This document shows positions 1 to 7,186 of a stretch of 38,841 nt of DNA, piece after piece. Made by a program: the position numbers and the translations under genes. The stretch comes from a virus, in the IMG/VR virus record IMGVR_UViG_3300005528_000100, positions 1 through 38,841 of that record; one strand, given 5' to 3'. Below the pieces are notes generated by a model. It saw only the letters and a list, made by a program, of their open reading frames with translations, did not search any database and was not told where the DNA came from. Numbering within the stretch: position 1 is the first letter of the stretch; each line of letters starts with the position of its first letter.

Positions 1-161
1 ATCCCACTATGGAGACTCTATATGTCTGATCAGAGCACGGACACGTATCCGTTATATAGAGAGGTAGAGTTGCATACCTTTTATAAACCAATCCATTTAT
101 TGCAGAGTTGTTGATTGGTTAAATCTATCTCTGACCTGATGGGTTTCGCATCAGGATTTTT
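1..161 (+). ncRNA. 3' part of a structured RNA entering from the left edge
   Basis: No plausible ORF is present, but nested stems are: CTCTATAT (16-23) pairs with ATATAGAG (54-61) around CGGA/TCCG (38-41/48-51), and AACCAATC (86-93) pairs with GATTGGTT (113-120). The block ends in an intrinsic terminator, so a plus-strand transcript appears to finish here. The 5' part lies outside the window, so the RNA class cannot be named; a 3' UTR of an upstream gene is the alternative. Confidence 0.4.
135..161 (+). terminator. Intrinsic terminator
   Basis: CCTGATG-GGTTTCG-CATCAGG followed by ATTTTT. A second perfect stem, AGTGCTGG/CCAGCACT (162-169/179-186), follows directly. The minus-strand operon coming from the right also ends near here, so this is a convergent termination zone. 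Confidence 0.75.
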
Positions 162-233
162 AGTGCTGGTTCGACTAGCCAGCACTAAACTTTTAAATTT
201 TTCAAAGAACTATATCTAATTTACCAGATATAT

Positions 234-359
234 TTAATCAGTCAATGTATTTTCTTCTTTTGGTGTAAAGATGGGTTCTAAACTTTTAATAAGTTCATTA
301 AGTTCAGTAATTGTCAATTTACTGATTTCTTCCATAATTTGTTTTAATTTATCACTCAT
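234..359 (-). CDS. L7/L12 N-terminal-domain-like small protein
   Basis: 41 residues. Residues about 8-30 carry the pattern I-x-x-I-S-K-L-T-x-x-E-L-x-E-L-x-K-x-L-E-x-x-F, typical of the N-terminal dimerisation domain of bacterial ribosomal protein L7/L12 (bL12). Full-length L12 has about 120 residues; here the hinge and factor-binding C-terminal domain are missing and the protein ends in a short Pro/acidic tail. Its ATG lies within ATGAGTGA, overlapping the stop of the upstream gene, so it is the translationally coupled last gene of the minus operon. L12-like genes are known in other phages. That this peptide dimerises with host L12 or binds L10 is inference; a chance amphipathic helix is the alternative. 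Confidence 0.5.
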   Translation of the reverse strand: MSDKLKQIMEEISKLTITELNELIKSLEPIFTPKEENTLTD

Positions 360-540
360 ATTCTTTTTTATCACAGATGTCTTGAATTTGTTTTCTAGGA
401 TATTCTTCTCCTATTTTATAAAATGACCACTCCTTATAAGGGACTTGCATATCTGTTCCATCATCAAATATAAACAAGTACTTGTCAACAAGCATTCCCC
501 CATAGGTAGTTTTATTAGATATAATCTTTTTTGTTTTCAT
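352..540 (-). CDS. Unknown small phage protein
   Basis: 62 residues, not recognised. It is rich in Lys, Asp and aromatic residues, with probable beta strands (LVDKYLFIFDDGTDMQV) and a charged helical C-terminus. It overlaps the upstream gene by 26 nt and the downstream L12-like gene by 8 nt, so it belongs to the same minus operon. No signal peptide or membrane segment. Confidence 0.7.
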   Translation of the reverse strand: MKTKKIISNKTTYGGMLVDKYLFIFDDGTDMQVPYKEWSFYKIGEEYPRKQIQDICDKKEYE

Positions 541-919
541 CTTTTTCTACTTTTTCTAGTATCATTCTATCCGCTATTTTATAAACTTCAAAGAAGTATA
601 TCCTTTCATACTCTTCAATATAAAGCAATCTGTCACCAACTGTTTCAAGCCTGTTGCATTGTTCTTTAGGATCATATCTCAGGAATGCTATAACATAATT
701 TGTTTCTTTTCCTTCAAAACAATTTTTGTCAATTGATCCGCATTTACACTTGATATATGCTCCTTTATCTTCCCAACCATCTTTGAGATAGTTTTCAAGT
801 TCCCCATAATATCTATTTGGGTGATACTTTACAATAGAGCATTCATATCTTGGCTCTTCAAATCTTTTGCCAATATATGTTACAGGCTCTGCACCAATAT
901 TATTGATTCGAACTTTCAT
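515..919 (-). CDS. Unknown phage protein with a Cys cluster
   Basis: 134 residues, not recognised. The middle has CKCGSIDKNC, a possible small metal-binding knuckle, followed by a long charged helix. The start is embedded in the 3' end of the lipoprotein gene (20 nt overlap); no SD is visible (an A-run precedes ATG), so expression probably relies on coupling. Confidence 0.7.
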   Translation of the reverse strand: MKVRINNIGAEPVTYIGKRFEEPRYECSIVKYHPNRYYGELENYLKDGWEDKGAYIKCKCGSIDKNCFEGKETNYVIAFLRYDPKEQCNRLETVGDRLLYIEEYERIYFFEVYKIADRMILEKVEKDENKKDYI

Positions 920-1067
920 TTTTTTTAAGCCAAGGTTTTTTTAAAATAGTTCCATCCCAAATACAAGGAGTTTTCCAATAGTTATCTTCATTAATAGCTG
1001 GTTTTACCATTTTATCTGTAAGCGTTGTGCATCCAGTTAAAAGTAAAGATAAAATTATAATTTTCAT
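900..1067 (-). CDS. Small lipoprotein
   Basis: 55 residues: a Lys start, a hydrophobic stretch and the lipobox LLTGC (Cys13), then a mature part of about 43 residues with WKTPCIWDG and a basic end. This is a classical type II signal peptide, so the product should be lipidated and held in the host envelope. Phage lipoproteins of this size include Rz1-like spanins and superinfection-exclusion proteins; no Rz partner overlaps it, which leaves exclusion or an unknown envelope role. The ATG overlaps the previous stop as ATGA. Confidence 0.75.
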   Translation of the reverse strand: MKIIILSLLLTGCTTLTDKMVKPAINEDNYWKTPCIWDGTILKKPWLKKNESSNQ

Positions 1068-1606
1068 TCTTTTACTTTATAACAAATTCTACCTTGTCCG
1101 TCAAGATCATACCCATGTTTATCCAATACTTTTCTGACATCAACATCTAACTTATCGGCAAACATCTTTGAAAGATTTTCTTCAAACCAAGATATTCTTT
1201 CTTTATTTTTTTGATAATGTTTAACAGCGAGTGGAGTATATAAAAAACCATCTTTAATATTTTTTAAAGTAGTTTCAAATTCACCCCAAAAAAGTTTAAA
1301 ACGAGTTAATGGAGTTGATGTTCTGTGAAATTTAGTATAGATCTTATCAAACCCATATGGGTTATATTTTTCTTCATAAGATCTAAAATCCAAAGGGTTG
1401 TAGTTTTTCAAAAATATCCAACGGTTTTTAAGAATAATAAAAGTATTTTTTAAACGATCTTTAATCGTCCAACTATAATCTGGTTTTGATTTTTCTGGTA
1501 TGTAAAGAGCATTTATACCTGTACTTTTTTTAATGTTCTTTTTCTTGTGCGCTTGGTTTTTACCGCACTCTTCTTCTAGAATTTTTACATATTCATTTGT
1601 ATTCAT
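1064..1606 (-). CDS. Unknown phage protein, basic, 180 residues
   Basis: Not recognised. Basic and aromatic-rich (KNRWIFLKNYNPLDF, TRFKLFWGEF) with no membrane segment. The start chosen (MNTNEY) has GGGAG 8 nt upstream; an in-frame ATG 15 nt earlier is possible but has no ribosome-binding site. The stop overlaps the lipoprotein start (ATGA). Confidence 0.7.
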   Translation of the reverse strand: MNTNEYVKILEEECGKNQAHKKKNIKKSTGINALYIPEKSKPDYSWTIKDRLKNTFIILKNRWIFLKNYNPLDFRSYEEKYNPYGFDKIYTKFHRTSTPLTRFKLFWGEFETTLKNIKDGFLYTPLAVKHYQKNKERISWFEENLSKMFADKLDVDVRKVLDKHGYDLDGQGRICYKVKE

Positions 1607-1608
1607 AG

Positions 1609-1869
1609 TTAAATCTCCCATATAGTCCAGCTTACAGTATCATAGCATTGATCGCAAGGTTCTTTTTCAGAACCATGATCCGTTTCTTGAAAAACTCCAA
1701 CAATATCTGAAAACAAAACAGTTCCTTTATCAATTTCTTCTTTCATTTTTTCACAAAGATAATCAATAATTTCTTTTTGTTTCTCTTTGGAAACATTAGC
1801 AAGGTCTTCATCATTGACAGTGAAGCCAAATGCCGTGCAACCTTGAGTTTCTACAAATTTATATTTCAT
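1609..1869 (-). CDS. Unknown small acidic protein
   Basis: 86 residues, not recognised: a central Lys/Glu helix (EKQKEIIDYLCEKMKEEID) and a CDQCYD motif near the C-terminus that could bind a metal or form a disulphide. Its start overlaps the end of the MKYRIK-family gene upstream, and its stop lies 2 nt before the next start. Confidence 0.7.
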   Translation of the reverse strand: MKYKFVETQGCTAFGFTVNDEDLANVSKEKQKEIIDYLCEKMKEEIDKGTVLFSDIVGVFQETDHGSEKEPCDQCYDTVSWTIWEI

Positions 1870-2065
1870 ATGGTATATATTCTCTTTTAGGATTGCTTTT
1901 ATCTATATGATTATCAAGAAAATTTTGTGTCCTTAACTTTGAAGTGAATTTAACAAAGCCTCTATTTTGATGATCAGTAAAATAAACCCAAAACCATAAC
2001 AGCTTCCATTGCGGAAAATATATTGATTCGTTCTTGAAATGTAATGCTTTAATTCTATATTTCAT
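1859..2065 (-). CDS. MKYRIK-family small protein, copy 1
   Basis: 68 residues. Begins MKYRIK and continues with an aromatic core ending YFPQWKLLWFWVYF, shared in pattern with the genes ending at 2066 and 2682. Small proteins of this plan (KYRI..., a Y-x-x-Q strand, then an LFW motif) recur in phage accessory regions without known function. Starts one base after the previous stop codon. Confidence 0.75.
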   Translation of the reverse strand: MKYRIKALHFKNESIYFPQWKLLWFWVYFTDHQNRGFVKFTSKLRTQNFLDNHIDKSNPKREYIPYEI

Positions 2066-2296
2066 CTATGATATATAGGAATGATACAACACTTGTTTGT
2101 AACTATCAGACTTTTTTTTCTTATTTAGTCTCTCTTTAAAAATTTCGATATGATCTCTAGCTCCTTTTAGGTGAGGGTATACAACTACATCTTTAACATC
2201 GCGCTCAGTCATATTCCTCCAGAAGAGGAATTTTTTATATTGAGGGTAAAAATAATGTTTACCCATCTTTATTTCTTCTTTAATTCTGTATTTCAT
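2066..2296 (-). CDS. MKYRIK-family small protein, copy 2
   Basis: 76 residues; MKYRIK start, then YFYPQYKKFLFWRN matching copy 1, and a Lys-rich tail. GGAAG sits about 7 nt before the ATG and the start overlaps the stop of the upstream membrane gene, so it is co-translated. Confidence 0.75.
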   Translation of the reverse strand: MKYRIKEEIKMGKHYFYPQYKKFLFWRNMTERDVKDVVVYPHLKGARDHIEIFKERLNKKKKSDSYKQVLYHSYIS

Positions 2297-2475
2297 TTGT
2301 CATCTTCCATTATTTTTCTATAAATGCTGCTTACAACAACTTGACCAACTACACCAAAGAGTATAATTGCTGTCCAGCTTTTAGGTTCTAATCCCCATCC
2401 ATAGATGAGAGTTGCTACACTCAATCCGATAGATGAGGCAACCACTGCGATTAATGCTACTAGTTTTGTTATCAT
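2293..2475 (-). CDS. Small membrane protein, two TM segments
   Basis: 60 residues with hydrophobic segments at about 4-25 and 34-51 separated by a WGLEPKSW loop, and a charged C-terminus (IYRKIMEDDK). The size and two-TM layout fit a holin or another inner-membrane protein, but no lysis gene is next to it, so function is open. Confidence 0.7.
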   Translation of the reverse strand: MITKLVALIAVVASSIGLSVATLIYGWGLEPKSWTAIILFGVVGQVVVSSIYRKIMEDDK

Positions 2476-2503
2476 ATTTTTATTATTTTAGTATATAAGA
2501 TTT

Positions 2504-2692
2504 TTATAGACTAGTCAAGATTTGATTTTTTCCTAATTGTGCTAATTCTGAAAGTTCTTCCCATTTTTTATTCTGTTTTAAGTAATCGATAAACTCACTT
2601 GTACTAATCCATTTATCGTCCACAAAGATTTCTCTAGGGCGAACTTTGTAAATGGTATCTTTGATCTTTATAAATGTATTATCAGATTTCAT
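2504..2692 (-). CDS. Unknown small protein
   Basis: 62 residues, not recognised. The N-terminal half is beta-like (FIKIKDTIYKVRPREIFV), the C-terminal half helical (SEFIDYLKQNKKWEELSEL). Its start lies 11 nt inside the end of the MKYRIK copy 3 gene. Confidence 0.65.
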   Translation of the reverse strand: MKSDNTFIKIKDTIYKVRPREIFVDDKWISTSEFIDYLKQNKKWEELSELAQLGKNQILTSL

Positions 2693-2882
2693 GAACTATA
2701 GGTTTGGCATTTTTGTTATGCAAAAGCATAGCAGCAAATTCAGATGCTTCACTTAAGGTGTCAAATTCTGGAGCATATCCTCCTAAAGATTCATAATCAA
2801 CCCAAAAAAGACCAAATATCTTTTGTTGCACATAGTATTTTGGACCATTATACCAATTGTATTCTTTAATTCTGTATTTCAT
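2682..2882 (-). CDS. MKYRIK-family small protein, copy 3
   Basis: 66 residues. MKYRIKEYNWYNGPKYYVQQ followed by FGLFWVDYE, the same layout as the two paralogues downstream, plus a helical C-terminal half (LSEASEFAAMLLH) that they lack or have changed. The ATG overlaps the upstream stop (ATGA). Confidence 0.75.
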   Translation of the reverse strand: MKYRIKEYNWYNGPKYYVQQKIFGLFWVDYESLGGYAPEFDTLSEASEFAAMLLHNKNAKPIVHEI

Positions 2883-3046
2883 TTTTTTCTTATTTTTTTC
2901 TTTAATGCTTTATCTAACCTCTCTTGTAATATTTTAGCTATTTTTAAATCTACAACTCTGATATATCTTTCTCCTCTTCCCCAAGGTTCAATGCCATTAA
3001 AAGTATCATGAAGAAAACTTATTTTATCTAAATCAAATTTGTTCAT
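2879..3046 (-). CDS. Unknown small basic protein, first gene of an operon
   Basis: 55 residues with PWGRGERYIRVVDLKIAKIL and a Lys/Arg-rich tail, possibly nucleic-acid binding. A promoter (3054-3081) places the predicted transcript start within 1-2 nt of the ATG, so the operon 3046-234 probably starts with a leaderless message. Confidence 0.7.
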   Translation of the reverse strand: MNKFDLDKISFLHDTFNGIEPWGRGERYIRVVDLKIAKILQERLDKALKKKIRKK

Positions 3047-3053
3047 TCTTCTA

Positions 3054-3081
3054 AGTATATCGGAATCTTAGGACAAAGCAA
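3054..3081 (-). promoter_or_regulatory. Promoter, leaderless type
   Basis: TTGCTT-N16-TATACT, then 7 nt to the ATG at 3046. Confidence 0.6.
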
Positions 3082-3096
3082 GAATTAAATTAATTG

Positions 3097-3354
3097 TCAT
3101 TCCTCGTTCTCTTCCTCTACAATCGGCACATCAGTCCAATGCGGCTTTCCGCATTCAAGGCATCGCATCCCTTGCTGAAGTATGTCTTGATAGTATACTC
3201 CACCGCTATTGAGTTTGCCCCCAACCGCCTTGCGAACCCAACGCAAACCAGCGAATACGCCGCCTGTGACACAATGATGTTTACCAACAACAGTCACAGT
3301 ATCTCCTGTAACAATGTAATTCGGTCGCACGAAAACTAAAGCGTCTTGGCTCAT
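3097..3354 (-). CDS. Unknown protein with CxxC-His motif
   Basis: 85 residues; C-terminal CLECGKPHW suggests half of a zinc site. The middle is Gly/Val rich (beta). The local base composition is clearly more GC-rich than its neighbours, so it may be a recent acquisition. Starts immediately after the stop of the upstream gene. Confidence 0.65.
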   Translation of the reverse strand: MSQDALVFVRPNYIVTGDTVTVVGKHHCVTGGVFAGLRWVRKAVGGKLNSGGVYYQDILQQGMRCLECGKPHWTDVPIVEEENEE

Positions 3355-3355
3355 A

Positions 3356-3565
3356 TTATTTTATCCTCTTCCATCTAAACCCAAAGAACAAAGTCATCAT
3401 CCATCTATAGAAGATGTTAGGTGCTTTGGGCAATCTTATAGTGAGATAACTGTCATTACAGAAAGGATAAAGTTCCCAAGAGATAGGGGGGTATTCTGTT
3501 AGATTAAGATATCCTTCAAAGACTTGTGTTGCTAAAGATTCTTCTTTTTTAGATTTCTTTTTCAT
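3356..3565 (-). CDS. Unknown small basic protein
   Basis: 69 residues: Lys-rich start, then an aromatic and hydrophobic C-terminal half (IFYRWMMTLFFGFRWKRIK), possibly a membrane-associated helix. Overlaps the upstream small gene by 17 nt. Confidence 0.65.
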   Translation of the reverse strand: MKKKSKKEESLATQVFEGYLNLTEYPPISWELYPFCNDSYLTIRLPKAPNIFYRWMMTLFFGFRWKRIK

Positions 3566-3707
3566 CTTGTAATGTCCATTTTAGATCTTGTCTAATGTTT
3601 AGTTCTTCATCAGAGTAGCCATAATTGATACCTTCAGGAAGATCAGCAACTCTTTGAACTCTCAGGTCAATATACTTGAGTAATAGTTCTAATTGTTCTT
3701 TAGTCAT
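3549..3707 (-). CDS. Unknown small protein
   Basis: 52 residues, helical (MTKEQLELLLKYIDLRVQRV), acidic; not recognised. It bridges its neighbours, overlapping the upstream gene by 8 nt and the downstream gene by 17 nt, which supports a real, coupled gene. Confidence 0.65.
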   Translation of the reverse strand: MTKEQLELLLKYIDLRVQRVADLPEGINYGYSDEELNIRQDLKWTLQDEKEI

Positions 3708-4023
3708 TTTGTAATTCTTCTAATACCTTTCTGTTACTTTTTCCTGTTTCAGGGTTTACAATATTTGAATAGAATGAAAGGCTCTTTTCAATATTTTCCC
3801 ATTGTTTTTTTGTTTTAGCCATAATACTATCAAGCACTTCTTTTCTATTTTGCTCTTTCATAGCTTCAATGTCATTTTTGAGTTTTCGATAAACCTCTCC
3901 AATAGCAAATTTATTATCCTGAAGCATAAAAAGATCATCTTCAGACATTCTATGACAAGCCCAAAGATCGGTTTGCTTTGATGGGCAATAATCCCTAACT
4001 CTTATTTCAACCATTGGACTCAT
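3700..4023 (-). CDS. Unknown helical protein
   Basis: 107 residues; residues about 40-85 form a charged helix or coiled coil (KLKNDIEAMKEQNRKEVLD). Not recognised. The start at 4023 overlaps the preceding stop (ATGA); an internal Met three codons later is less likely for that reason. Confidence 0.7.
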   Translation of the reverse strand: MSPMVEIRVRDYCPSKQTDLWACHRMSEDDLFMLQDNKFAIGEVYRKLKNDIEAMKEQNRKEVLDSIMAKTKKQWENIEKSLSFYSNIVNPETGKSNRKVLEELQND

Positions 4024-4196
4024 TTTGTTTTAAACTGAAATTTAGCATTGCCATTTTGATCAGCAACCCATTCAGCAACTCCAGCCTTTACAGCTTCTTT
4101 TTGCCACTGATATCCACTAACAGCACCACCAACGATGAATATTGCTATTAGGACAAAGATCATCATTAGAATATATACAGGACCATTTTCGTTCAT
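4020..4196 (-). CDS. Small single-TM protein with a KAGVAEW tail
   Basis: 58 residues: a TM segment at about 7-28, then QKEAVKAGVAEWVADQNG and a Lys/aromatic end. The same plan (TM helix, then A-x-x-x-G-x-A-x-W and a C-terminal F/W-K patch) recurs at 28903-29130 and more loosely at 6107-6286. Such proteins are common in phages and of unknown function; the tail should be soluble. Confidence 0.7.
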   Translation of the reverse strand: MNENGPVYILMMIFVLIAIFIVGGAVSGYQWQKEAVKAGVAEWVADQNGNAKFQFKTK

Positions 4197-4205
4197 AAAT
4201 TTATT

Positions 4206-4553
4206 TTATTGATTATGATACCAGCTATTTGAAGTAACCAGATCTTTATACTTGACCTTATACTTTGCCAAGAAGTCTTCAAACTCAATATTTTCTTCTT
4301 CGTTATAAACAAAATCAAAAAGCCATTCTTTGCCCTTTTCGTTAAGTTTTAAGTCCATAGCTAAAATATCATATACTATATCAATATGTGATTGAAGTCT
4401 GTTGATAAATTCTTTGTCTCTGTAGATTCGATCTTCGGGATGATCACCGTCTAGTGTGTAATGTTCCTCCGTAATTGTTGATTTTGATTCATAATATGGT
4501 GATCTTACATCCGTTGATGGATATGGTTTAAATTTATTATTTTTCTTTTTCAT
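4206..4553 (-). CDS. Unknown acidic protein
   Basis: 115 residues, Lys-rich start, acidic helical C-terminal half (KGKEWLFDFVYNEEENIEFE). Not recognised. Overlaps the upstream gene by 4 nt. Confidence 0.65.
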   Translation of the reverse strand: MKKKNNKFKPYPSTDVRSPYYESKSTITEEHYTLDGDHPEDRIYRDKEFINRLQSHIDIVYDILAMDLKLNEKGKEWLFDFVYNEEENIEFEDFLAKYKVKYKDLVTSNSWYHNQ

Positions 4554-4852
4554 AAATTTTTAGCAGCTTCTTCTCTTTCTTTTTTCTTTTCGGTATATAT
4601 TCTTTGTCTTTCTTCGACTTCTTTATCGGATTTTGGAGTATCGCAAAGTTGCCAAAATGCTTTTGTAATCAATCTTTGTTGTTCTCTTTCAGAGGGTTCT
4701 CCGTTTCCTACACGATGCATATAAGACCAATCATCTGCATTATGTACAAGTTCTTGAACTCCTGTATTATTACAACACATTACACACATATTGATCTTAT
4801 GTAAGAATTTTTCATACATTTCGATCTTTTGTTTCTGTGTAGGTTTCTTCAT
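4550..4852 (-). CDS. Conserved-looking phage protein with VMCCNN motif
   Basis: 100 residues. The stretch with VMCCNNTGVQELVHNAD, then WSYMHRVGNGE and AFWQLCDTP, has a pattern I have seen in many phage proteins of unknown function. The tail is a Lys/Glu helix. The two adjacent Cys residues could bind a metal. Overlaps the upstream stop (ATGA). Confidence 0.65.
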   Translation of the reverse strand: MKKPTQKQKIEMYEKFLHKINMCVMCCNNTGVQELVHNADDWSYMHRVGNGEPSEREQQRLITKAFWQLCDTPKSDKEVEERQRIYTEKKKEREEAAKNL

Positions 4853-5463
4853 TTATTCTTTTTCCAATCAGGTGAAGGTGGATTGCACATACCATGAACC
4901 CATTTATTCTTAACCACTTCTTTTGTAGCTTCGTAATGAAGATCAGACATTTTACGAGCATCTTCATTAGCTTTCTTTTTTTGCTCGTTATCAAGTCTAG
5001 CAATTCCATCATTCCACTCTTTGAGTTTCTTTTCTGCTTTAGTCCATTCATTATCTAAAGAACTAGAAGTAGTAGAAAGACCGCTATCATGTTGAGGAAA
5101 AAACTTTTTAGGATCTTCCGCTGTTATGTTGTGTTTATCAGAAGAACAAATGCTTGACGGTTGATTATCCCAATAAGAAGGAGATTTAACTGTTGGAGGT
5201 ATAATATATTGTTCATCTTCTAAACCATCAGTATCACCCATACAACAATAGTCTGTATCATCGATGACATCATAACCACTTTCTGGTACAACTTCCAAAT
5301 GTCCATCAAAGACAAAGCCACAAGCTTTCAAGTAACACTCAAAATTCCAAAGCATTTGAGTAATAGTTACTTCTCCTGTTGGTATATCAAAAATGACTTC
5401 AACTGGTGAAAAGTTTTCACAAAATTCGTCGTATGTATATTTGAATTGATGTTTTGCTTTCAT
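4849..5463 (-). CDS. Unknown phage protein, 204 residues
   Basis: The N-terminal part contains ITQMLWNFECYLKACGFVFDG, a pattern (a helix, then K-A-x-G-(Y/F)-x-F-D-G) recurrent in small phage proteins of unknown function. The rest is low-complexity and charged, with a Lys/Glu helix near 140-180. Overlaps the upstream zincin-like gene by 4 nt. Confidence 0.65.
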   Translation of the reverse strand: MKAKHQFKYTYDEFCENFSPVEVIFDIPTGEVTITQMLWNFECYLKACGFVFDGHLEVVPESGYDVIDDTDYCCMGDTDGLEDEQYIIPPTVKSPSYWDNQPSSICSSDKHNITAEDPKKFFPQHDSGLSTTSSSLDNEWTKAEKKLKEWNDGIARLDNEQKKKANEDARKMSDLHYEATKEVVKNKWVHGMCNPPSPDWKKNK

Positions 5464-6110
5464 AATTTTGATTGTTGTTTATAAAGACTACTATATTCGA
5501 TACGAACACTAATGTCAACCCCTTTTCCAAAATCTTCATTTTCATATCCATATTGAAGATATGCTTGTATCTCATCATCAACGACTTTTGCGGCATATCC
5601 CATTTTTAAAATATTTTTTTTGAATGCTTCGTAATATTTTTTTGGAAGTCCTTTAGTCAAAGCATCCATTTTCTTTTTGTATTCTTTATTGGTGTAATAA
5701 AGACCATGACAGACTTCATGTTTAAAGATATCACCTTTTGTGTCACCACAACCAATCACGTATGATTCATTTGTCGCAAGATATTTTAAATTCAAAACAG
5801 CCAGAATATCATACATTAGTTTATCATAAGGAGACTCTATCTTGTTTAACTTGTTATAACAATCGTTTATTTGTCTCAAAGGAATGTTAAAACCAGACCA
5901 ATCTGAACCATAACTAAATCCCCAACCATTTTGTTCATCATACCATTTCATGTAGTCCCAAATAGAAAATTGTTTTCCACGAAACTTAGGACTTGGGCTT
6001 TCATAATATTCTTGGGCGCGACAAAAAAGCATGGCGCGATCATATTTGTTTTTAATAACAACAGCAAAAATATTAGGTTTTACTTCTTTGATGTAATGTT
6101 TTATTTTCAT
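5460..6110 (-). CDS. Putative metalloprotease-like protein (HExxH)
   Basis: 216 residues. DIFKHEVCHGLYY at about residues 140-152 gives HEVCH, a fit to the zincin HExxH signature in a helical context, and the E-rich C-terminal part could supply a third ligand. The start at 6110 is preceded by AAAGGACG and overlaps the upstream stop (ATGA); a start 18 nt earlier is possible. Proteolysis is inferred; it may only retain the fold. Confidence 0.55.
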   Translation of the reverse strand: MKIKHYIKEVKPNIFAVVIKNKYDRAMLFCRAQEYYESPSPKFRGKQFSIWDYMKWYDEQNGWGFSYGSDWSGFNIPLRQINDCYNKLNKIESPYDKLMYDILAVLNLKYLATNESYVIGCGDTKGDIFKHEVCHGLYYTNKEYKKKMDALTKGLPKKYYEAFKKNILKMGYAAKVVDDEIQAYLQYGYENEDFGKGVDISVRIEYSSLYKQQSKL

Positions 6111-6286
6111 TTTTCGTCCTTTACCCACAACACTTTACCTTTTACTTCTTTTTGATAATAGCCCATTCTTGCCATATCTTTTACTAATTCAGCCGCGACC
6201 TTTTCTTTAAATGCTTCGCCAGATAAAGCAATAGCAGTTAAAATCATACCCATGATTAAAACTAGTATAATGTATTTATTTTCCAT
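6107..6286 (-). CDS. Small single-TM protein
   Basis: 59 residues: TM segment at about 5-22, then a helical tail ending VKGKVLWVKDEK, related in plan to the proteins at 4020-4196 and 28903-29130. First gene downstream of tRNA-Pro, with its own promoter in between. Confidence 0.7.
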   Translation of the reverse strand: MENKYIILVLIMGMILTAIALSGEAFKEKVAAELVKDMARMGYYQKEVKGKVLWVKDEK

Positions 6287-6292
6287 AAAAAT

Positions 6293-6321
6293 ACACTAAT
6301 ACAAAAATAAAAAAATGTCAA
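6293..6321 (-). promoter_or_regulatory. Promoter, leaderless type
   Basis: TTGACA-N17-TAGTGT, then 6 nt to the ATG at 6286. The -35 is perfect, the -10 weak. It lies just downstream of tRNA-Pro. Confidence 0.5.
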
Positions 6322-6332
6322 TTAAAAATTGG

Positions 6333-6406
6333 TCGGGATGACAGGATTTGAACCTGCAACCCTCTGCTCCCAAAGCAGATGCTCTACCAAGTTGAGCCAC
6401 ATCCCG
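6333..6406 (-). tRNA. tRNA-Pro (TGG)
   Basis: Cloverleaf on the minus strand: acceptor CGGGATG/CATCCCG, anticodon stem TCTGC/GCAGA around TTTGGGA, T-loop TTCAAAT. 3' CCA not encoded in full. Confidence 0.9.
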
Positions 6407-6448
6407 ATATTATTATCTTACTAGAAAAATCAAAGAAAGCAAGATAAA

Positions 6449-7177
6449 TTAAAATTCGGGCATTTTTGGTTTTTCTTCTTCTGGTGTTTCTGGCTGAGAT
6501 TGGCCTTGTTTTTTGAAAGCAATAGAAATTTTCTTTTGCATTTCATCGTTGTCTCCAGCAATCTCATATGCTGATTTGCCACCACCACTCAGTTCATACC
6601 ATTTAGCACCTTCTTTGTCGGCACTATCAGTTGCTGGTTTAAGTTTGCCTGTTGCTGGATCAACTTCTGAAGGAGAAGTATAACGATAAGCGTTTCCTTC
6701 TTTGTCTTTAATTGTTGATCCAATTCCAATACCAGAAACATCAACTTGCGATTCTGGAAGTTGTGAGCTTAAATAAGATGTGAAATCTTGTGTTATTTGG
6801 GAAGCAAATTGTTCGGCTGTAAGATTTTCAGGATTTAAATCTAATTTGTTTAAATCATTAATGACTTCTTGAGCAATCTTTTGAATGCTGCCTGTATGAG
6901 ATTTCATGATTGAGTTTATTTTACCAGCCATACCAGCTTCTGATGCAGATTTTTGTAAACGCTCACCTGTTTGTTGTAACATTTTTCCTGCTGTTGGACT
7001 CAGCATACCAGCAGCTTTTCCCAATCCTTTTGCTGCCATTGCGCCTAATCTTTTACCAGGCGCAATACCTTTAATTGCACCACCAATTTTGGCTTTAGCG
7101 ACATCAAACATGCCTTCTTCTAAATTTTGATAAACTTTTAAGTAAGCTTCGTTAATGCTAATATCGTCTTTTCTCAT
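6449..7177 (-). CDS. Late-type phage protein with EAY-KV N-terminus
   Basis: 242 residues. Starts MRKDDISINEAYLKVYQNLE, a short motif shared in pattern with the products starting at 11898 and 20854; then a Gly/Ala/Lys-rich stretch (GKRLGAMAAKGLGKAAGML) that looks amphipathic, and an acidic Pro-rich C-terminus. Could be a virion or internal protein; not otherwise recognised. TAAGTATAA lies just upstream of the ATG. Confidence 0.65.
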   Translation of the reverse strand: MRKDDISINEAYLKVYQNLEEGMFDVAKAKIGGAIKGIAPGKRLGAMAAKGLGKAAGMLSPTAGKMLQQTGERLQKSASEAGMAGKINSIMKSHTGSIQKIAQEVINDLNKLDLNPENLTAEQFASQITQDFTSYLSSQLPESQVDVSGIGIGSTIKDKEGNAYRYTSPSEVDPATGKLKPATDSADKEGAKWYELSGGGKSAYEIAGDNDEMQKKISIAFKKQGQSQPETPEEEKPKMPEF

Positions 7178-7186
7178 ATTTTATAC

